From assembly GCF_002899825.2 (NCBI RefSeq), contig NZ_PPED02000001.1, positions 1,116,001 through 1,180,000 on the forward strand: a stretch of DNA of 64,000 bases, given 5' to 3'. The notes under the pieces are model-generated. The model was not told the origin of the DNA and did no database searches. It worked only from the letters and a program-made list of their open reading frames with translations. Position numbers and translations under genes: made by a program. Positions 26,432 through 35,221 of this stretch are shown piece by piece (positions within the stretch are counted from its first letter, which is position 1; every line of letters starts with the position of its first letter). The stretch is from Chryseobacterium phosphatilyticum. Its GTDB lineage: Bacteria; Bacteroidota; Bacteroidia; Flavobacteriales; Weeksellaceae.

Positions 26432-26443
26432 TAAAATTCAAAC
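26431..26443 (-). promoter_or_regulatory. AraC-type site ATAAAATTCAAAC, third copy
   Basis: Identical to 25507-25519. It directly abuts the -7 box of the regulator gene, a position suited to repression. A weaker half match (ATAAAATT) starts at 26454. Confidence 0.55.
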
Positions 26444-26503
26444 ACATTAATGAATAAAATTATTTTATTTGATTCTTTCTTTATCAACCTCTCCCATTTC
26501 ATA

Positions 26504-26536
26504 ACAAAAAAATGACCGACAAAAGCTGCCGGCCAC
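26504..26536 (-). terminator. Intrinsic terminator of the Tyr/Lys-rich protein gene
   Basis: TGACCGACA (26513-26521) pairs with TGCCGGCCA (26527-26535) using wobbles, followed on the minus strand by a T run. Confidence 0.7.
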
Positions 26537-26568
26537 TTAAAAATTGAATATATATAGTTGATAATGGT

Positions 26569-27027
26569 CTAATCCCAGTCACCATCATGGCCATGGCCAT
26601 GATTTTTATATCTTTTTTTATAGTATTTTTCCTGATTTTTATAATACTTATCTTGCTGTTTGCGGTATTTTTTATAATCCTTCTTACTTACATTGTAAAC
26701 GATAACAGGGTTTTGGCCTCTGTAATATCTTTTCTTGAACTGTATATATTTTTCCCGTCCAAGTATTCTTTCCAGCTCTGAATACCGATCATTTCTCCAT
26801 CTTCCCGGATCCACTACATATACTCTGTTCCATGTGTCATAATCACGATATCTGCTGTTTAGATTATTAATCTGATTGGCTTGTGTTGTAGAGAGCAAAA
26901 GATCAGCAATCACAGTTTGCCAGTTAACATCAGAGATACTTCTTCGATATTCATTATAATAATTTGACTGAGCATAGCTTAGGCTGAATGTTCCAATCAA
27001 CAATGCGGTTAATAATAACTTTTTCAT
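26569..27027 (-). CDS. Small exported Tyr/Lys/Arg-rich protein
   Basis: 152 residues from the ATG at 27027. The signal MKKLLLTALLIGTFSLSYAQ is clear. The mature protein is very basic and tyrosine-rich (RYRDYDTWNRVYVVDPGRWR, then KKDYKKYRKQQDKYYKNQEK) and ends in a His/Gly/Asp tail (HGHGHDGDWD) that could bind metal. I do not recognise a known family; similar periplasmic proteins are common in Flavobacteriia. It has its own terminator. Confidence 0.65.
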   Translation of the reverse strand: MKKLLLTALLIGTFSLSYAQSNYYNEYRRSISDVNWQTVIADLLLSTTQANQINNLNSRYRDYDTWNRVYVVDPGRWRNDRYSELERILGREKYIQFKKRYYRGQNPVIVYNVSKKDYKKYRKQQDKYYKNQEKYYKKRYKNHGHGHDGDWD

Positions 27028-27262
27028 TTCATTCCACTTTAAATTAAACACCATGGCATAGACAATTAGAGTGCCAATTATTGATCTGAATTACTAATAT
27101 CTGTTAAAAAAAATCATAAACCATTGATTATCTTTAAAATATTTTCTATATTTTAACACAATCAACAGATTTTAATTACGGAAAGAATTTGAGTTATTAG
27201 CCTGTTTATTTTATTAAACACTTTTTTAGGATGAAAAGAATACCAAGGTGTATCTAACAAAG

Positions 27263-27304
27263 TTTATCTTTTATCTTTTATCTTTTATCTTTTATCTTTT
27301 ATCT
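27263..27304 (+). repeat. Heptanucleotide tandem repeat (TTTATCT)x6
   Basis: Six perfect copies, 42 bp, followed by a degenerate seventh. It lies about 130 bp before the GNAT gene and could alter promoter spacing by slippage. Confidence 0.9.
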
Positions 27305-27434
27305 TTTATTATTATAAAATTCGTTAAGATTCTTAAAAACTATTATTTCATATCATTAAAATTTGTAATTTTAAGAGAAAGAATGTTTTTAGAAAACTCT
27401 TTACACTTTTTTAATCAACCAAATCTCAATAATT

Positions 27435-27722
27435 ATGGAAAATATAAAATTTAAAGTATCTCCATATCAGGACGAATTGCAGTTACTTATCGATGGGGAA
27501 AAAGCAGGCTACATGTCCATAGAGGTTGACGGAAGGCTGCTGATCGTGTATTACACAAAACTTGACGAAGAGCGTGAAGGTAAAGGCTATGCTAAATTGC
27601 TGCTGGATGAATTGGTTCGTTATGCAGAGGAAAAAGATTTGCTTGTAGATCCGGAATGTGATTTTGTCCGACAACAATTTGAAAATCATCCCAGAAGATA
27701 TAAAGATATCTGGCATGCCTGA
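27435..27722 (+). CDS. GCN5-related N-acetyltransferase, short (YjdJ-like) type
   Basis: 95 residues. LLIVYYTKLDEEREGKGYAK contains the shortened acetyl-CoA loop (REGKGYA) of the Acetyltransf_CG group, followed by LLLDELVRYAEEKDLLVDPE and FVRQQFENHPRRYKDIW. These half-size GNATs have unknown substrates. Its stop codon abuts that of the convergent MBL gene with no intervening base. Confidence 0.85.
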   Translation: MENIKFKVSPYQDELQLLIDGEKAGYMSIEVDGRLLIVYYTKLDEEREGKGYAKLLLDELVRYAEEKDLLVDPECDFVRQQFENHPRRYKDIWHA

Positions 27723-28820
27723 TCAATCTTCCCACCAGATGTCAAACTGCTGATCCGAGTGGTTGAGATTCACGACCTGTCCAATCATAGGAGTAAGAAT
27801 ATGCAGGCCTCTTTTTTTCCCGAGACTTGTCACCTTTTGTAAGGGCTCATTCCATGGATGGAGTGCCAGTGCAAATTTGGAAGAATGAACCGGAAGAACT
27901 GTTTTAGCTTTAAGATCTACACTTGCCTGAATAACATCTTCCGGCAACGTATGAATATATCTCCATGCCTCTCCATATTGCCCGTTCTCAAGAATCGCGT
28001 AATCAAAGGGGCCATATTCATCCCCGATCATTTTAAAATGTGAATCATAACCACTGTCTCCACCCAAAAACATTTTTTTTGTGGGGGTCTCCAGTACATA
28101 AGATGTCCATAGTGTATCATTTTGTTTCAATCGTCGGCCTGAAAAATGCCTTGCCGGAGTAAAAGTAATGTTTATCTGATTTTTTAATTCAATATTTGCC
28201 CCCCATTCTTCTTCAATAAGTTGATCTTCACTATATCCCCATCTTTCAAAATGTGCACCTACTCCAAGTGGAACGATCACTTTTCCGGTTCGGTTTTTAA
28301 TGGATTTTACGGTGGGATAATCCAAATGGTCAAAATGATCATGAGTGATAATCAGATAATCCAGATCCGGAAGATCTTCAGGTTTAAAAATATCTGAACC
28401 TTCAAAAGCCTTATTAAAATATTTAAAAGGTGAGCCATATGAGCTCAGCACAGGATCAATCAGAAATGAGACACCATCAGTCTGCAAATAGTACGATGAA
28501 TGTCCCAGCCAGATAAAAACATCTGTATTTTTATCTATACTTTTTAAATGGGTATGCATGGAAGGAATTGCTTTCAAAGGCTTTAACAAGGGATCCTTTT
28601 TACCTAAAAAGAAATCATAGGTAACTTTTGACATTTTATATCCTTCGGCAATCGATGGAGTATGACTGATATTCTGAAACTTTTTATCTCTATACAGTTT
28701 AGACTGCCGGATACGATTCAATCTTTTTCCTTTGGGTGTTGCCCCAAACACCTTCATATTGATCACCATAAAGAAAGTAACCGTCAAAACAACAAGCGTT
28801 GTCATAATCCAATAAACCAT
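27723..28820 (-). CDS. Membrane-anchored MBL-fold hydrolase (NAPE-PLD/UlaG-like)
   Basis: 365 residues. An N-terminal hydrophobic anchor (3-22) precedes WLGHSSYYLQTDGVSFLIDP, LDYLIITHDHFDHLDYPTVK (HxHxDH), FTPARHFSGR and MFLGGDSGYDSHF, ending with LPVHSSKFALALHPWNEP. This order matches the NAPE-PLD-like branch of the metallo-beta-lactamase superfamily, which includes phosphodiesterases and unknown hydrolases. The promoter box TACATTTG is at 28840-28847. Confidence 0.86.
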   Translation of the reverse strand: MVYWIMTTLVVLTVTFFMVINMKVFGATPKGKRLNRIRQSKLYRDKKFQNISHTPSIAEGYKMSKVTYDFFLGKKDPLLKPLKAIPSMHTHLKSIDKNTDVFIWLGHSSYYLQTDGVSFLIDPVLSSYGSPFKYFNKAFEGSDIFKPEDLPDLDYLIITHDHFDHLDYPTVKSIKNRTGKVIVPLGVGAHFERWGYSEDQLIEEEWGANIELKNQINITFTPARHFSGRRLKQNDTLWTSYVLETPTKKMFLGGDSGYDSHFKMIGDEYGPFDYAILENGQYGEAWRYIHTLPEDVIQASVDLKAKTVLPVHSSKFALALHPWNEPLQKVTSLGKKRGLHILTPMIGQVVNLNHSDQQFDIWWED

Positions 28821-28839
28821 TTTGTCATAAAATAAGCAT

Positions 28840-28847
28840 CAAATGTA
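28840..28847 (-). promoter_or_regulatory. -7 box TACATTTG of the MBL gene
   Basis: Perfect TAnnTTTG on the minus strand, 19 nt before the ATG at 28820. Confidence 0.6.
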
Positions 28848-28997
28848 TTGACTTTTGCTTTTAAATGAAAATAAGAAGTCATTGACCGCAATTTTTTAAC
28901 TAAATTTATTATGTTTTTCAGAAAATTTATCACTCATTTAAGTGGTGATTAACTTTAAACTCTTTATTTTAGCAGCTTAAAAAAACTCAAAAGTACA

Positions 28998-30536
28998 TTG
29001 AAAAATTATTCGGTTATATTTCTTCTTGCTATGCTTTCATCGTGTGCATCCATTAGAAAACATAATGAACAGCGGGCTTCATGTATTCCCCCGGAACAAC
29101 TTAAAGAGGATATAGACTATGCATATTTAAAACTAAAACAAATGCATCCGCAACTGTATTGGTATATTCCCAAGCAGGAATTGGAACGTAAGTTTGACAG
29201 TCTTAAGCAGACGATCAATGAACCTCTTACCCCTCTTCAGTTTTATTTCAAATTACAACCTGTCATTGCAGGGATTCGTGAAGGGCATCTTTCTTTAAGA
29301 ATTCCACGAAAAAGATTTACCAAAAAGGAAATAAAAAAATTAGAACATAAGACGGGATTGTTTAGCCGTTTTGAATATTATATAGCTGATAATCGTATGT
29401 ATATTATTCAAAACAGAGATTCTATTGAAAATATTCAACCCGGGACTGAAATTTTATCCATTAACAGTACTCCGGTTTCGGATTATATAAAAAAATACAA
29501 GAACCTGATCAGCAGTGATGGATATAACACAACCTTCCAACCTTATTTTTTGAAGGATCTGTTTTTTAATTATTATACAGCGGAACATGGTCTTTCAGAT
29601 AAGGCAACTATAGAAACTCTTTATAACGGTGAAAAGAAAACATTAACTCTAAGAAGAGAGATCAAATCAGATACCGACCTTGAAAAGGACAAGGAAATGA
29701 AGAAAAGGACGCCTGAAAAGAAAATGAACGATTATGTAGCAGCCAGTAATTCTTACAACCGAAGTTTTAAGTTTTTGGATAAAGACAGTACTATTGCCTA
29801 TATAAAGGTGAAAAGTTTTTCCCGTGAATACTCTGATGAGTTTTATAAAAAGTCATTTTCAAAAATTAAAGACGCTAAATCAAGCTACCTGATTATAGAT
29901 GTTCGGAATAACTATGGAGGTTCTCTTTATGAAATCAACAATCTTTATTCTTACCTTGCCAATGAACCTTTTACCCTGATAAAACCATCTCAGGTTACTT
30001 CCAGGGATATTCCTTTGCGAACCAACTACTTCAGAAAAAGCAGCGCTTTAGAATTTGCGTTTAAAAGTATTGCCTACCCAAGCTATTTTTTTGCTCAGGC
30101 TTTCAGTACCTACAAAAAGGATGGCAAAGTCTTCTATAAAATGAAGGCAGACAAACCTACAAAACCTAATAAAGAAGCATTCCAGGGACGGGTTTTTGTT
30201 CTGATCAACGGGGGAAGTTTCTCTGCATCATCGATCATTACAGCAAAGCTTAAAAATGATAAGAGAGCAACACTGGTTGGTGAAGAAACAGGAGGAGCCA
30301 ATGATGGAACAGTAGCAGGATTTTATTCTTATCAAAAGCTTCCCAATTCTGAAATAAAATTTCCGATCGGCTTGCTACTCGTACAACCTAACATTAATTT
30401 CTCGGATTCAAAGAAGGGAGTTGTCCCGGATGTGGTTGTTAAAGAAAGTATACAGGATATTATTGAAAGAAAAGATCCACAGCTGGATTGGATCAGGAAC
30501 GAAATTGCAAAAGAAAAAGAACATAAAGATCAATAA
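28998..30536 (+). CDS. S41 family (tail-specific/C-terminal processing) protease, lipoprotein
   Basis: 512 residues starting at a TTG (28998), which gives a complete lipoprotein signal KNYSVIFLLAMLSSCAS; no in-frame ATG lies upstream and the next (29031) would break it. A PDZ-like region around 120-170 (IENIQPGTEILSINSTPVSD) is followed by the S41 core: YIKVKSFSREYSDEF, LIIDVRNNYGGSL, and the catalytic segment INGGSFSASSIITAKLK, then VGEETGGANDGTVAG. Envelope protease of unknown target. Confidence 0.87.
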   Translation: MKNYSVIFLLAMLSSCASIRKHNEQRASCIPPEQLKEDIDYAYLKLKQMHPQLYWYIPKQELERKFDSLKQTINEPLTPLQFYFKLQPVIAGIREGHLSLRIPRKRFTKKEIKKLEHKTGLFSRFEYYIADNRMYIIQNRDSIENIQPGTEILSINSTPVSDYIKKYKNLISSDGYNTTFQPYFLKDLFFNYYTAEHGLSDKATIETLYNGEKKTLTLRREIKSDTDLEKDKEMKKRTPEKKMNDYVAASNSYNRSFKFLDKDSTIAYIKVKSFSREYSDEFYKKSFSKIKDAKSSYLIIDVRNNYGGSLYEINNLYSYLANEPFTLIKPSQVTSRDIPLRTNYFRKSSALEFAFKSIAYPSYFFAQAFSTYKKDGKVFYKMKADKPTKPNKEAFQGRVFVLINGGSFSASSIITAKLKNDKRATLVGEETGGANDGTVAGFYSYQKLPNSEIKFPIGLLLVQPNINFSDSKKGVVPDVVVKESIQDIIERKDPQLDWIRNEIAKEKEHKDQ

Positions 30537-30542
30537 TATAAG

Positions 30543-30571
30543 GTTTCGGCGGGCTTTCAGCCCGCCGAAAC
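30543..30571 (+). terminator. Strong hairpin after the S41 gene
   Basis: 13-bp perfect GC-rich stem (30543-30555 with 30559-30571) with a TTC loop, 7 bp after the stop. No T run follows, so it may act as an mRNA-end stabiliser rather than a classical terminator. Confidence 0.6.
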
Positions 30572-31264
30572 TATTGTAACGTCAGATTTCCGATTTACGG
30601 AAGAGAGAAATCATGGAAGGCCTAAAGAACAACTTTTCATCTGTTTTTCATCTATCTTAAATAAAATCAATTGTGTAACTGACCATCAGTAATTAGAACT
30701 GATAATAACTTTCAGCCCTTCTCTTATGGCTTCCAGCCTGTTATGCTTAACTCTCTTACCCCGAACTCAGGTTATTTTTTATATGATATACACTTATTTA
30801 CAAACTATATGAAGGCAGATTTACTCCGAGAGAAAATAAAAAACCCGGCAGAAAAATACTGCCAGGCTTTCATCGTGTTTTTTAAGTGGTGTTCAATGAC
30901 TATTTTCCTAGGATAGTTATTGTCTGAAATAATTTCATTTGTGGTTTTACCTTTAATCAATTAAGAAAAATTGATATTATTCTCAGTTAGTAGAAAAAAA
31001 GTAAAAATGTTACATATTTTTATAAAAAAACAGACAGAATAATTTCTATCGGTTTTCTTTCTGTTATTTCGGAAGACCTTTTTCAATTGAATATCCAAAA
31101 TAATACAGATAATATGGGTGTGAACTCGTCTGTACATTAATTAGTCTTATGCTAATCATACAGTTAGTATTGAAAGTAGAGAAATGTTACCTATTGATGA
31201 TCATTTTAATCAATTATTATTCAAATGGCTGATGTATTGAAAATAATGTCTGCCTAAGATCATA
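30572..31264. other. Gene-free stretch of about 690 bp
   Basis: AT-rich, with no convincing ORF on either strand. It contains one minus-strand intrinsic-terminator-like hairpin at 30834-30868, about 400 bp beyond the putative anti-sigma gene. Otherwise I see nothing in it. Confidence 0.6.
30834..30868 (-). terminator. Orphan intrinsic terminator
   Basis: CCCGGCAG (30844-30851) pairs with CTGCCAGG (30859-30866) with one mismatch, followed on the minus strand by GGGTTTTTTATTTT. The nearest minus-strand gene ends at 31265. Confidence 0.6.
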
Positions 31265-32083
31265 TTAATTTAATCTTTCTAAAGCCCTCTGTAAGGTAAC
31301 AATATTGATAAAATCCAGTTTAGCACCAATAATGATAATGATGAGCAAAATCACTGTTAGGAAAAGGATAATAAAAATGTACATGGAAATAAACCATATA
31401 ACAGTATTCAGAATATTTCCTTTAATTCCCAATTTATTCATGAAAAATTTTTGAGAACGTTCAAACCATGTTTTTTTCCTTATTGCTTTTGGTCGTATTT
31501 CAATCCCATTAAGTTCATCTACCAGTTCCACTATATCATCTATATATCTTCCGTACATATAATAAATCCAATATTTTATGACGAAGCAGACCAGCAAAAG
31601 AGTAATCAAAAGACTGATTCCAAAAATAGCCAGATTATATTCCATATCAAAATGAAAATTAATCTTAATAAGACATAACAGGAAAGCAAGAGGAATATAG
31701 GAAATATAGTATGAAATATAAATTTCTTTTGATATTAAGAGCTGTGTCTTAAGATTAAACAAATCGTAATTGGTGTTGATACTATTTTTTCTAAGCAACT
31801 TATAGAGCTTTAGAAAACGAGAGTAAAAATAGACGACGAAAGCTAGTGTTAAAATGGTGACAAATGTCGATATAATCTTAATATTGGCATCCGGAGATGC
31901 AAATGGGAAACCGGTTAAAAGCAATGGCAATGTAACAATCATGAGCCAAAATTCCGTTTCCATATTGATTTTTAACATCTGTAACGGAGAATGTATCTCT
32001 CGTTGTTTATCTAAAGAAATTTCAGGGGGATCCTGCCCTGCATCTTTATTCCAAAGTTCTTTAAAATTTTCTAAGTTCATCAT
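31265..32083 (-). CDS. Membrane protein partner of the ECF sigma factor (putative anti-sigma)
   Basis: 272 residues. A cytoplasmic N-terminus (MMNLENFKELWNKDAGQDPP) is followed by five or six membrane helices (about 45-62, 68-88, 120-140, 150-172, 225-255). It starts 6 bp after the sigma-factor stop, so the two are co-translated. The position and the short cytoplasmic head suggest an anti-sigma role, but no zinc (ZAS) motif HxxxCxxC is present and the architecture is unusual for one. Confidence 0.6.
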   Translation of the reverse strand: MMNLENFKELWNKDAGQDPPEISLDKQREIHSPLQMLKINMETEFWLMIVTLPLLLTGFPFASPDANIKIISTFVTILTLAFVVYFYSRFLKLYKLLRKNSINTNYDLFNLKTQLLISKEIYISYYISYIPLAFLLCLIKINFHFDMEYNLAIFGISLLITLLLVCFVIKYWIYYMYGRYIDDIVELVDELNGIEIRPKAIRKKTWFERSQKFFMNKLGIKGNILNTVIWFISMYIFIILFLTVILLIIIIIGAKLDFINIVTLQRALERLN

Positions 32084-32089
32084 TAATGT

Positions 32090-32611
32090 TTAATTTGAAT
32101 CTGTTCTCTGTTTTGCAATGATCTCTTTAAGCTTAGCTTTTGCCCTTTTCAATTTTACTCTGGCATTGACTTCAGAAATTCCCAGCTGACGGGCAATTTC
32201 TTTTCCCGGAAAATCTTCGAGGAAAAAGAAAATCAGAGCTTTGTCAATAGGGCTCAATTGATGAATGGCTTCATACATAAGCTTCATATTTACATCATCA
32301 GTATCATTGTAGGGTTCTTGCTGGGAACTCAACCCGTCAATATTCTGATTTTGTATAAAACTACGCTTTTTTTCACTTCGCAAAAAAACAATTGCTGTAT
32401 TGAGCGCAGTTCTGTATAACCATGTTGAGAAATCACTCCTCTTTTGGAAACCATCATATGATTTCCAGGACTGATAAATAATCTCCTGGTAGAGATCATT
32501 CTGATCGTCTTTATTATCCATATACATTTTAGAGATCTTGAAAATAACACCTTTATGTTTTTCAATTTTCTCTAAAAATTCTTTTTCGGGTGAAGACATG
32601 GGCTTATACAC
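32090..32611 (-). CDS. ECF-type RNA polymerase sigma factor
   Basis: 173 residues. Region 2 appears as DLYQEIIYQSWKSYDGFQKR and DFSTWLYRTALNTAIVFLRS. Region 4 is LSPIDKALIFFFLEDFPGKE, IARQLGISEVNARVKLKRAK. There is no region 1.1 or 3, as expected for the group IV sigma factors that transcribe small stress or envelope regulons. Membrane partner downstream. Candidate target promoters of ECF type occur at 37688 and 39208, a link not proven by sequence alone. Confidence 0.92.
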   Translation of the reverse strand: MYKPMSSPEKEFLEKIEKHKGVIFKISKMYMDNKDDQNDLYQEIIYQSWKSYDGFQKRSDFSTWLYRTALNTAIVFLRSEKKRSFIQNQNIDGLSSQQEPYNDTDDVNMKLMYEAIHQLSPIDKALIFFFLEDFPGKEIARQLGISEVNARVKLKRAKAKLKEIIAKQRTDSN

Positions 32612-32683
32612 TAATCCTTTAGTAATATTTTCATGAAAATACTACTATACAATACAAAAACTAAAATTCCAGCCTTCAAGTTA

Positions 32684-32723
32684 AAAAATCCTTAAAAAAC
32701 AAAGAAGTTTATTAAGGATTTTT
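32684..32723 (-). terminator. Intrinsic terminator of the gapN-like gene
   Basis: 12-bp stem AAAAATCCTTAA (32684-32695) with TTAAGGATTTTT (32712-32723), followed by T residues on the minus strand. Confidence 0.75.
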
Positions 32724-32754
32724 ATTTTATGTTAAGTTCAGTTTAAGATTAAGA

Positions 32755-34383
32755 CTAAAAAATATAGTCGGTGCTTAAAAAGTTAGAATCATGCTCTCGG
32801 ACGATGGTATTTAATAATTTAGTGTTCGAATCGGTAAGTTTTGCGGCTACCAGAGATCTGATAGAAAATGAACGGAGGGCATCAAAAACAGAAAGTGTTC
32901 CTTCTGCACTATCCTTTCTTCCTGTAAATGGAAATACATCAGGCCCACGTTGTGCCTGACAGTTGATATTGACACGGCTGACAAGGTTCACAAACGGATC
33001 TATCAATCTGGAAACTTCCAACGGATCTTCACTAAAGATACTTACCTGCATCCCATGCGAGGCATTCACCTGATATTCAATGGGTTCTTCAATATCCTCA
33101 AACGGAACTACGGGAATCACCGGACCAAACTGTTCTTCATGATACAGTTTCATATCACTGTTCACCGGATACACCACTGCAGGAAAAACAAAAGACTCTT
33201 CTGTAAAGCCCCCATCTCTGTTTAAAACTGCTGCTCCCTTGCTCGTGGCATCATCAATACATTCTTTTAAATAAGGAGGTTTATTTACTTCCGGAAGTGG
33301 AGTTACCTTTACATCTTTCTCCCATGGTAATCCAGCCTTCAGAGCAGAAACAGCTTCACTTAATTTAGCGGTAAATTCTGCTGCAATTTCCTTTTGAACA
33401 AAAATCAGCTTTAATGCAGTACAACGCTGCCCGTTAAAGGAAAGTGCTCCCAAAATACATTCACTCACGGCCACATCCAAATTGGCATTTTTGGTTACAA
33501 TGGCAGCATTCTTGGCATCCAGACTTAAGATCGCTCTCAGACGATTCACTTTGGGATGTAGTTTTTTCAACCCATTGGCCACTTTGCTTGAACCGATAAA
33601 TGCCAAAACATTTACTTTTCCACTTTCCATAATCGGGGTGATAATTTCTGAACCTTTTCCATACAAAGTATTGACAGTTCCTTTTGGAAAAGCTTCTTTG
33701 AATGCTGCCAATAAGGGATAATGCGCCAATACCCCATGTTTTGGCAATTTAAATAAAATCGTATTTCCCATGATCAATGCAGGAATCAATGTGGTAAAGA
33801 TTTCGTTTAATGGATAATTGAATGGTCCCATGCTCAGAACGACTCCCAGCGGAGCTCTTCTGATCTGTGCAATAGTTCCTTCTGCCTGCTGGAATCGGGA
33901 AGATTCCCTATCCAGATCCTTCAGGGCATCTATCGTCTGGTTGATATAGTCTACAGTACGGTCAAATTCCTTGGTAGAATCAGCCAGTGTTTTTCCAATT
34001 TCCCACATCAGCAATTTAATAATCAGATCGCGCTGCTGGATCATCAGATATACAAACTTCTGCATGCATTGTATCCTGCCTTCTACCGACATCGTTGGCC
34101 ATTCACCAAGACCGTTGTCATATGCTTTTACACAAGCTTCCAGAACATCCATTGCTTCTTCAGGACCAATATTCGGAATGCTTCCCAGAAGTTTTCTTTC
34201 CAATCCGTTTTCTGTGCGAATGCAAACGGGAGAATAGATATTTTGTGTTTCTCCTCTCCACTCTACCAGCTCACCATTCAGGAGGTAGACTTTCTGATGG
34301 ATTTCGGGAATTCTATATTCTTCGGGGATATCATTTTCACTTTTAAAAATATCATGAAGTGAAAAGTTGTTTACTGAACTCAT
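32755..34383 (-). CDS. gapN: Aldehyde dehydrogenase, NADP-dependent GAPDH (GapN-like)
   Basis: 542 residues, longer than the usual 475-500. PLGVVLSMGPFNYPLNEIFT contains the oxyanion Asn 189, LFKLPKHG the cofactor Lys, FIGSSKVANGL the nucleotide loop, and FNGQRCTALK the catalytic Cys 321. The position of the general base (LELGGK in standard ALDHs) reads LSLDAKN here, without that Glu. The likely role is irreversible oxidation of glyceraldehyde 3-phosphate with NADP, but another aldehyde is possible. Confidence 0.75.
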   Translation of the reverse strand: MSSVNNFSLHDIFKSENDIPEEYRIPEIHQKVYLLNGELVEWRGETQNIYSPVCIRTENGLERKLLGSIPNIGPEEAMDVLEACVKAYDNGLGEWPTMSVEGRIQCMQKFVYLMIQQRDLIIKLLMWEIGKTLADSTKEFDRTVDYINQTIDALKDLDRESSRFQQAEGTIAQIRRAPLGVVLSMGPFNYPLNEIFTTLIPALIMGNTILFKLPKHGVLAHYPLLAAFKEAFPKGTVNTLYGKGSEIITPIMESGKVNVLAFIGSSKVANGLKKLHPKVNRLRAILSLDAKNAAIVTKNANLDVAVSECILGALSFNGQRCTALKLIFVQKEIAAEFTAKLSEAVSALKAGLPWEKDVKVTPLPEVNKPPYLKECIDDATSKGAAVLNRDGGFTEESFVFPAVVYPVNSDMKLYHEEQFGPVIPVVPFEDIEEPIEYQVNASHGMQVSIFSEDPLEVSRLIDPFVNLVSRVNINCQAQRGPDVFPFTGRKDSAEGTLSVFDALRSFSIRSLVAAKLTDSNTKLLNTIVREHDSNFLSTDYIF

Positions 34384-34525
34384 AAGTATATCTTTTAATA
34401 ATTTGAATATGTTTTGAAGAATAAAGTTAGACGTAAAAATTGAGTTTAAGAATAGTGATTCAATAGATTCGCTCTATTTACAAGCTATTTGAATGAAATT
34501 TAATTCAGGTAACTGAAAAAAAGAA

Positions 34526-34533
34526 TAATTTTG
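34526..34533 (+). promoter_or_regulatory. -7 box TAATTTTG of the exported tpx
   Basis: Perfect TAnnTTTG on the plus strand, 17 nt before the ATG at 34551. Confidence 0.6.
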
Positions 34534-34550
34534 TTAAAAATAAAATTTCA

Positions 34551-35126
34551 ATGTTTTCAAAAATAATTTTCAGTACACTGTTTCTGGTGTCGGCATTAGG
34601 CTTTGCCCAAAATACTAAGGCAACTCCTAACACGGTTCTAATGAGAGGAGAAACTGTACGTACGTATTCAAAACTACCGGCACTTAATAAACCGGCTCCC
34701 AAGTTTACCCTGACAGATGTTAATATGAATGATCAGACCCTTGAATCTTACAAAGGGAGATATGTTATTCTCAATATCTTTCCAAGTGTCGATACGGGTG
34801 TTTGCTCGGCATCTGTTCATCATTTTAATGAAGATGCAGCTAATCTTCCCAATACGGTAGTGCTTTGCATTTCCAAGGACCTGCCATTTGCTCAAAAAAG
34901 ATTTTGTGGTGCTGAAGGGATCAAAAATGTTGTAATGCTTTCAGATTTCCGTTCTGACTTTGGATGGAATTATGGAGTGGAAATGATTGATTCTTCAATG
35001 AAAGGTCTTCTCAGCAGGGCTGTTGTAGTGATTGATCCTTCAGGAAAAATCATCTACGAAGAGCAGGTACCTGACATCTCACAGGAACCGAATTATGAGG
35101 CAGCTATTGCAGCAGTGAAAATGTAA
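34551..35126 (+). CDS. tpx: Exported thiol peroxidase (Tpx family)
   Basis: 191 residues: an N-terminal signal (MFSKIIFSTLFLVSALGFAQ) ahead of a complete Tpx domain. Peroxidatic Cys 85 lies in FPSVDTGVCSASVHHFNEDA and resolving Cys 119 in FAQKRFCGAEGIKNV. Compared with the cytosolic paralogue at 13893, the TPTC motif has become TGVC, so the conserved Thr of the peroxidatic site is replaced. It should act in the periplasm and would need an extracytoplasmic reductant. Confidence 0.88.
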   Translation: MFSKIIFSTLFLVSALGFAQNTKATPNTVLMRGETVRTYSKLPALNKPAPKFTLTDVNMNDQTLESYKGRYVILNIFPSVDTGVCSASVHHFNEDAANLPNTVVLCISKDLPFAQKRFCGAEGIKNVVMLSDFRSDFGWNYGVEMIDSSMKGLLSRAVVVIDPSGKIIYEEQVPDISQEPNYEAAIAAVKM

Positions 35127-35143
35127 GTTTTAGCGTAACATAC

Positions 35144-35178
35144 AAAGTCTCCGGCGATCGAAGATCGCCGGAGACTTT
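35144..35178. terminator. Perfect 16-bp hairpin after the exported tpx
   Basis: AAAGTCTCCGGCGATC (35144-35159), loop GAA, then its exact complement (35163-35178). The A/T edges allow weak termination in both directions; genes on the two sides are convergent. Confidence 0.65.
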
Positions 35179-35221
35179 AATAATAAAAGGTGATCAAAAT
35201 GATTACACTGAGCCTATGCCA

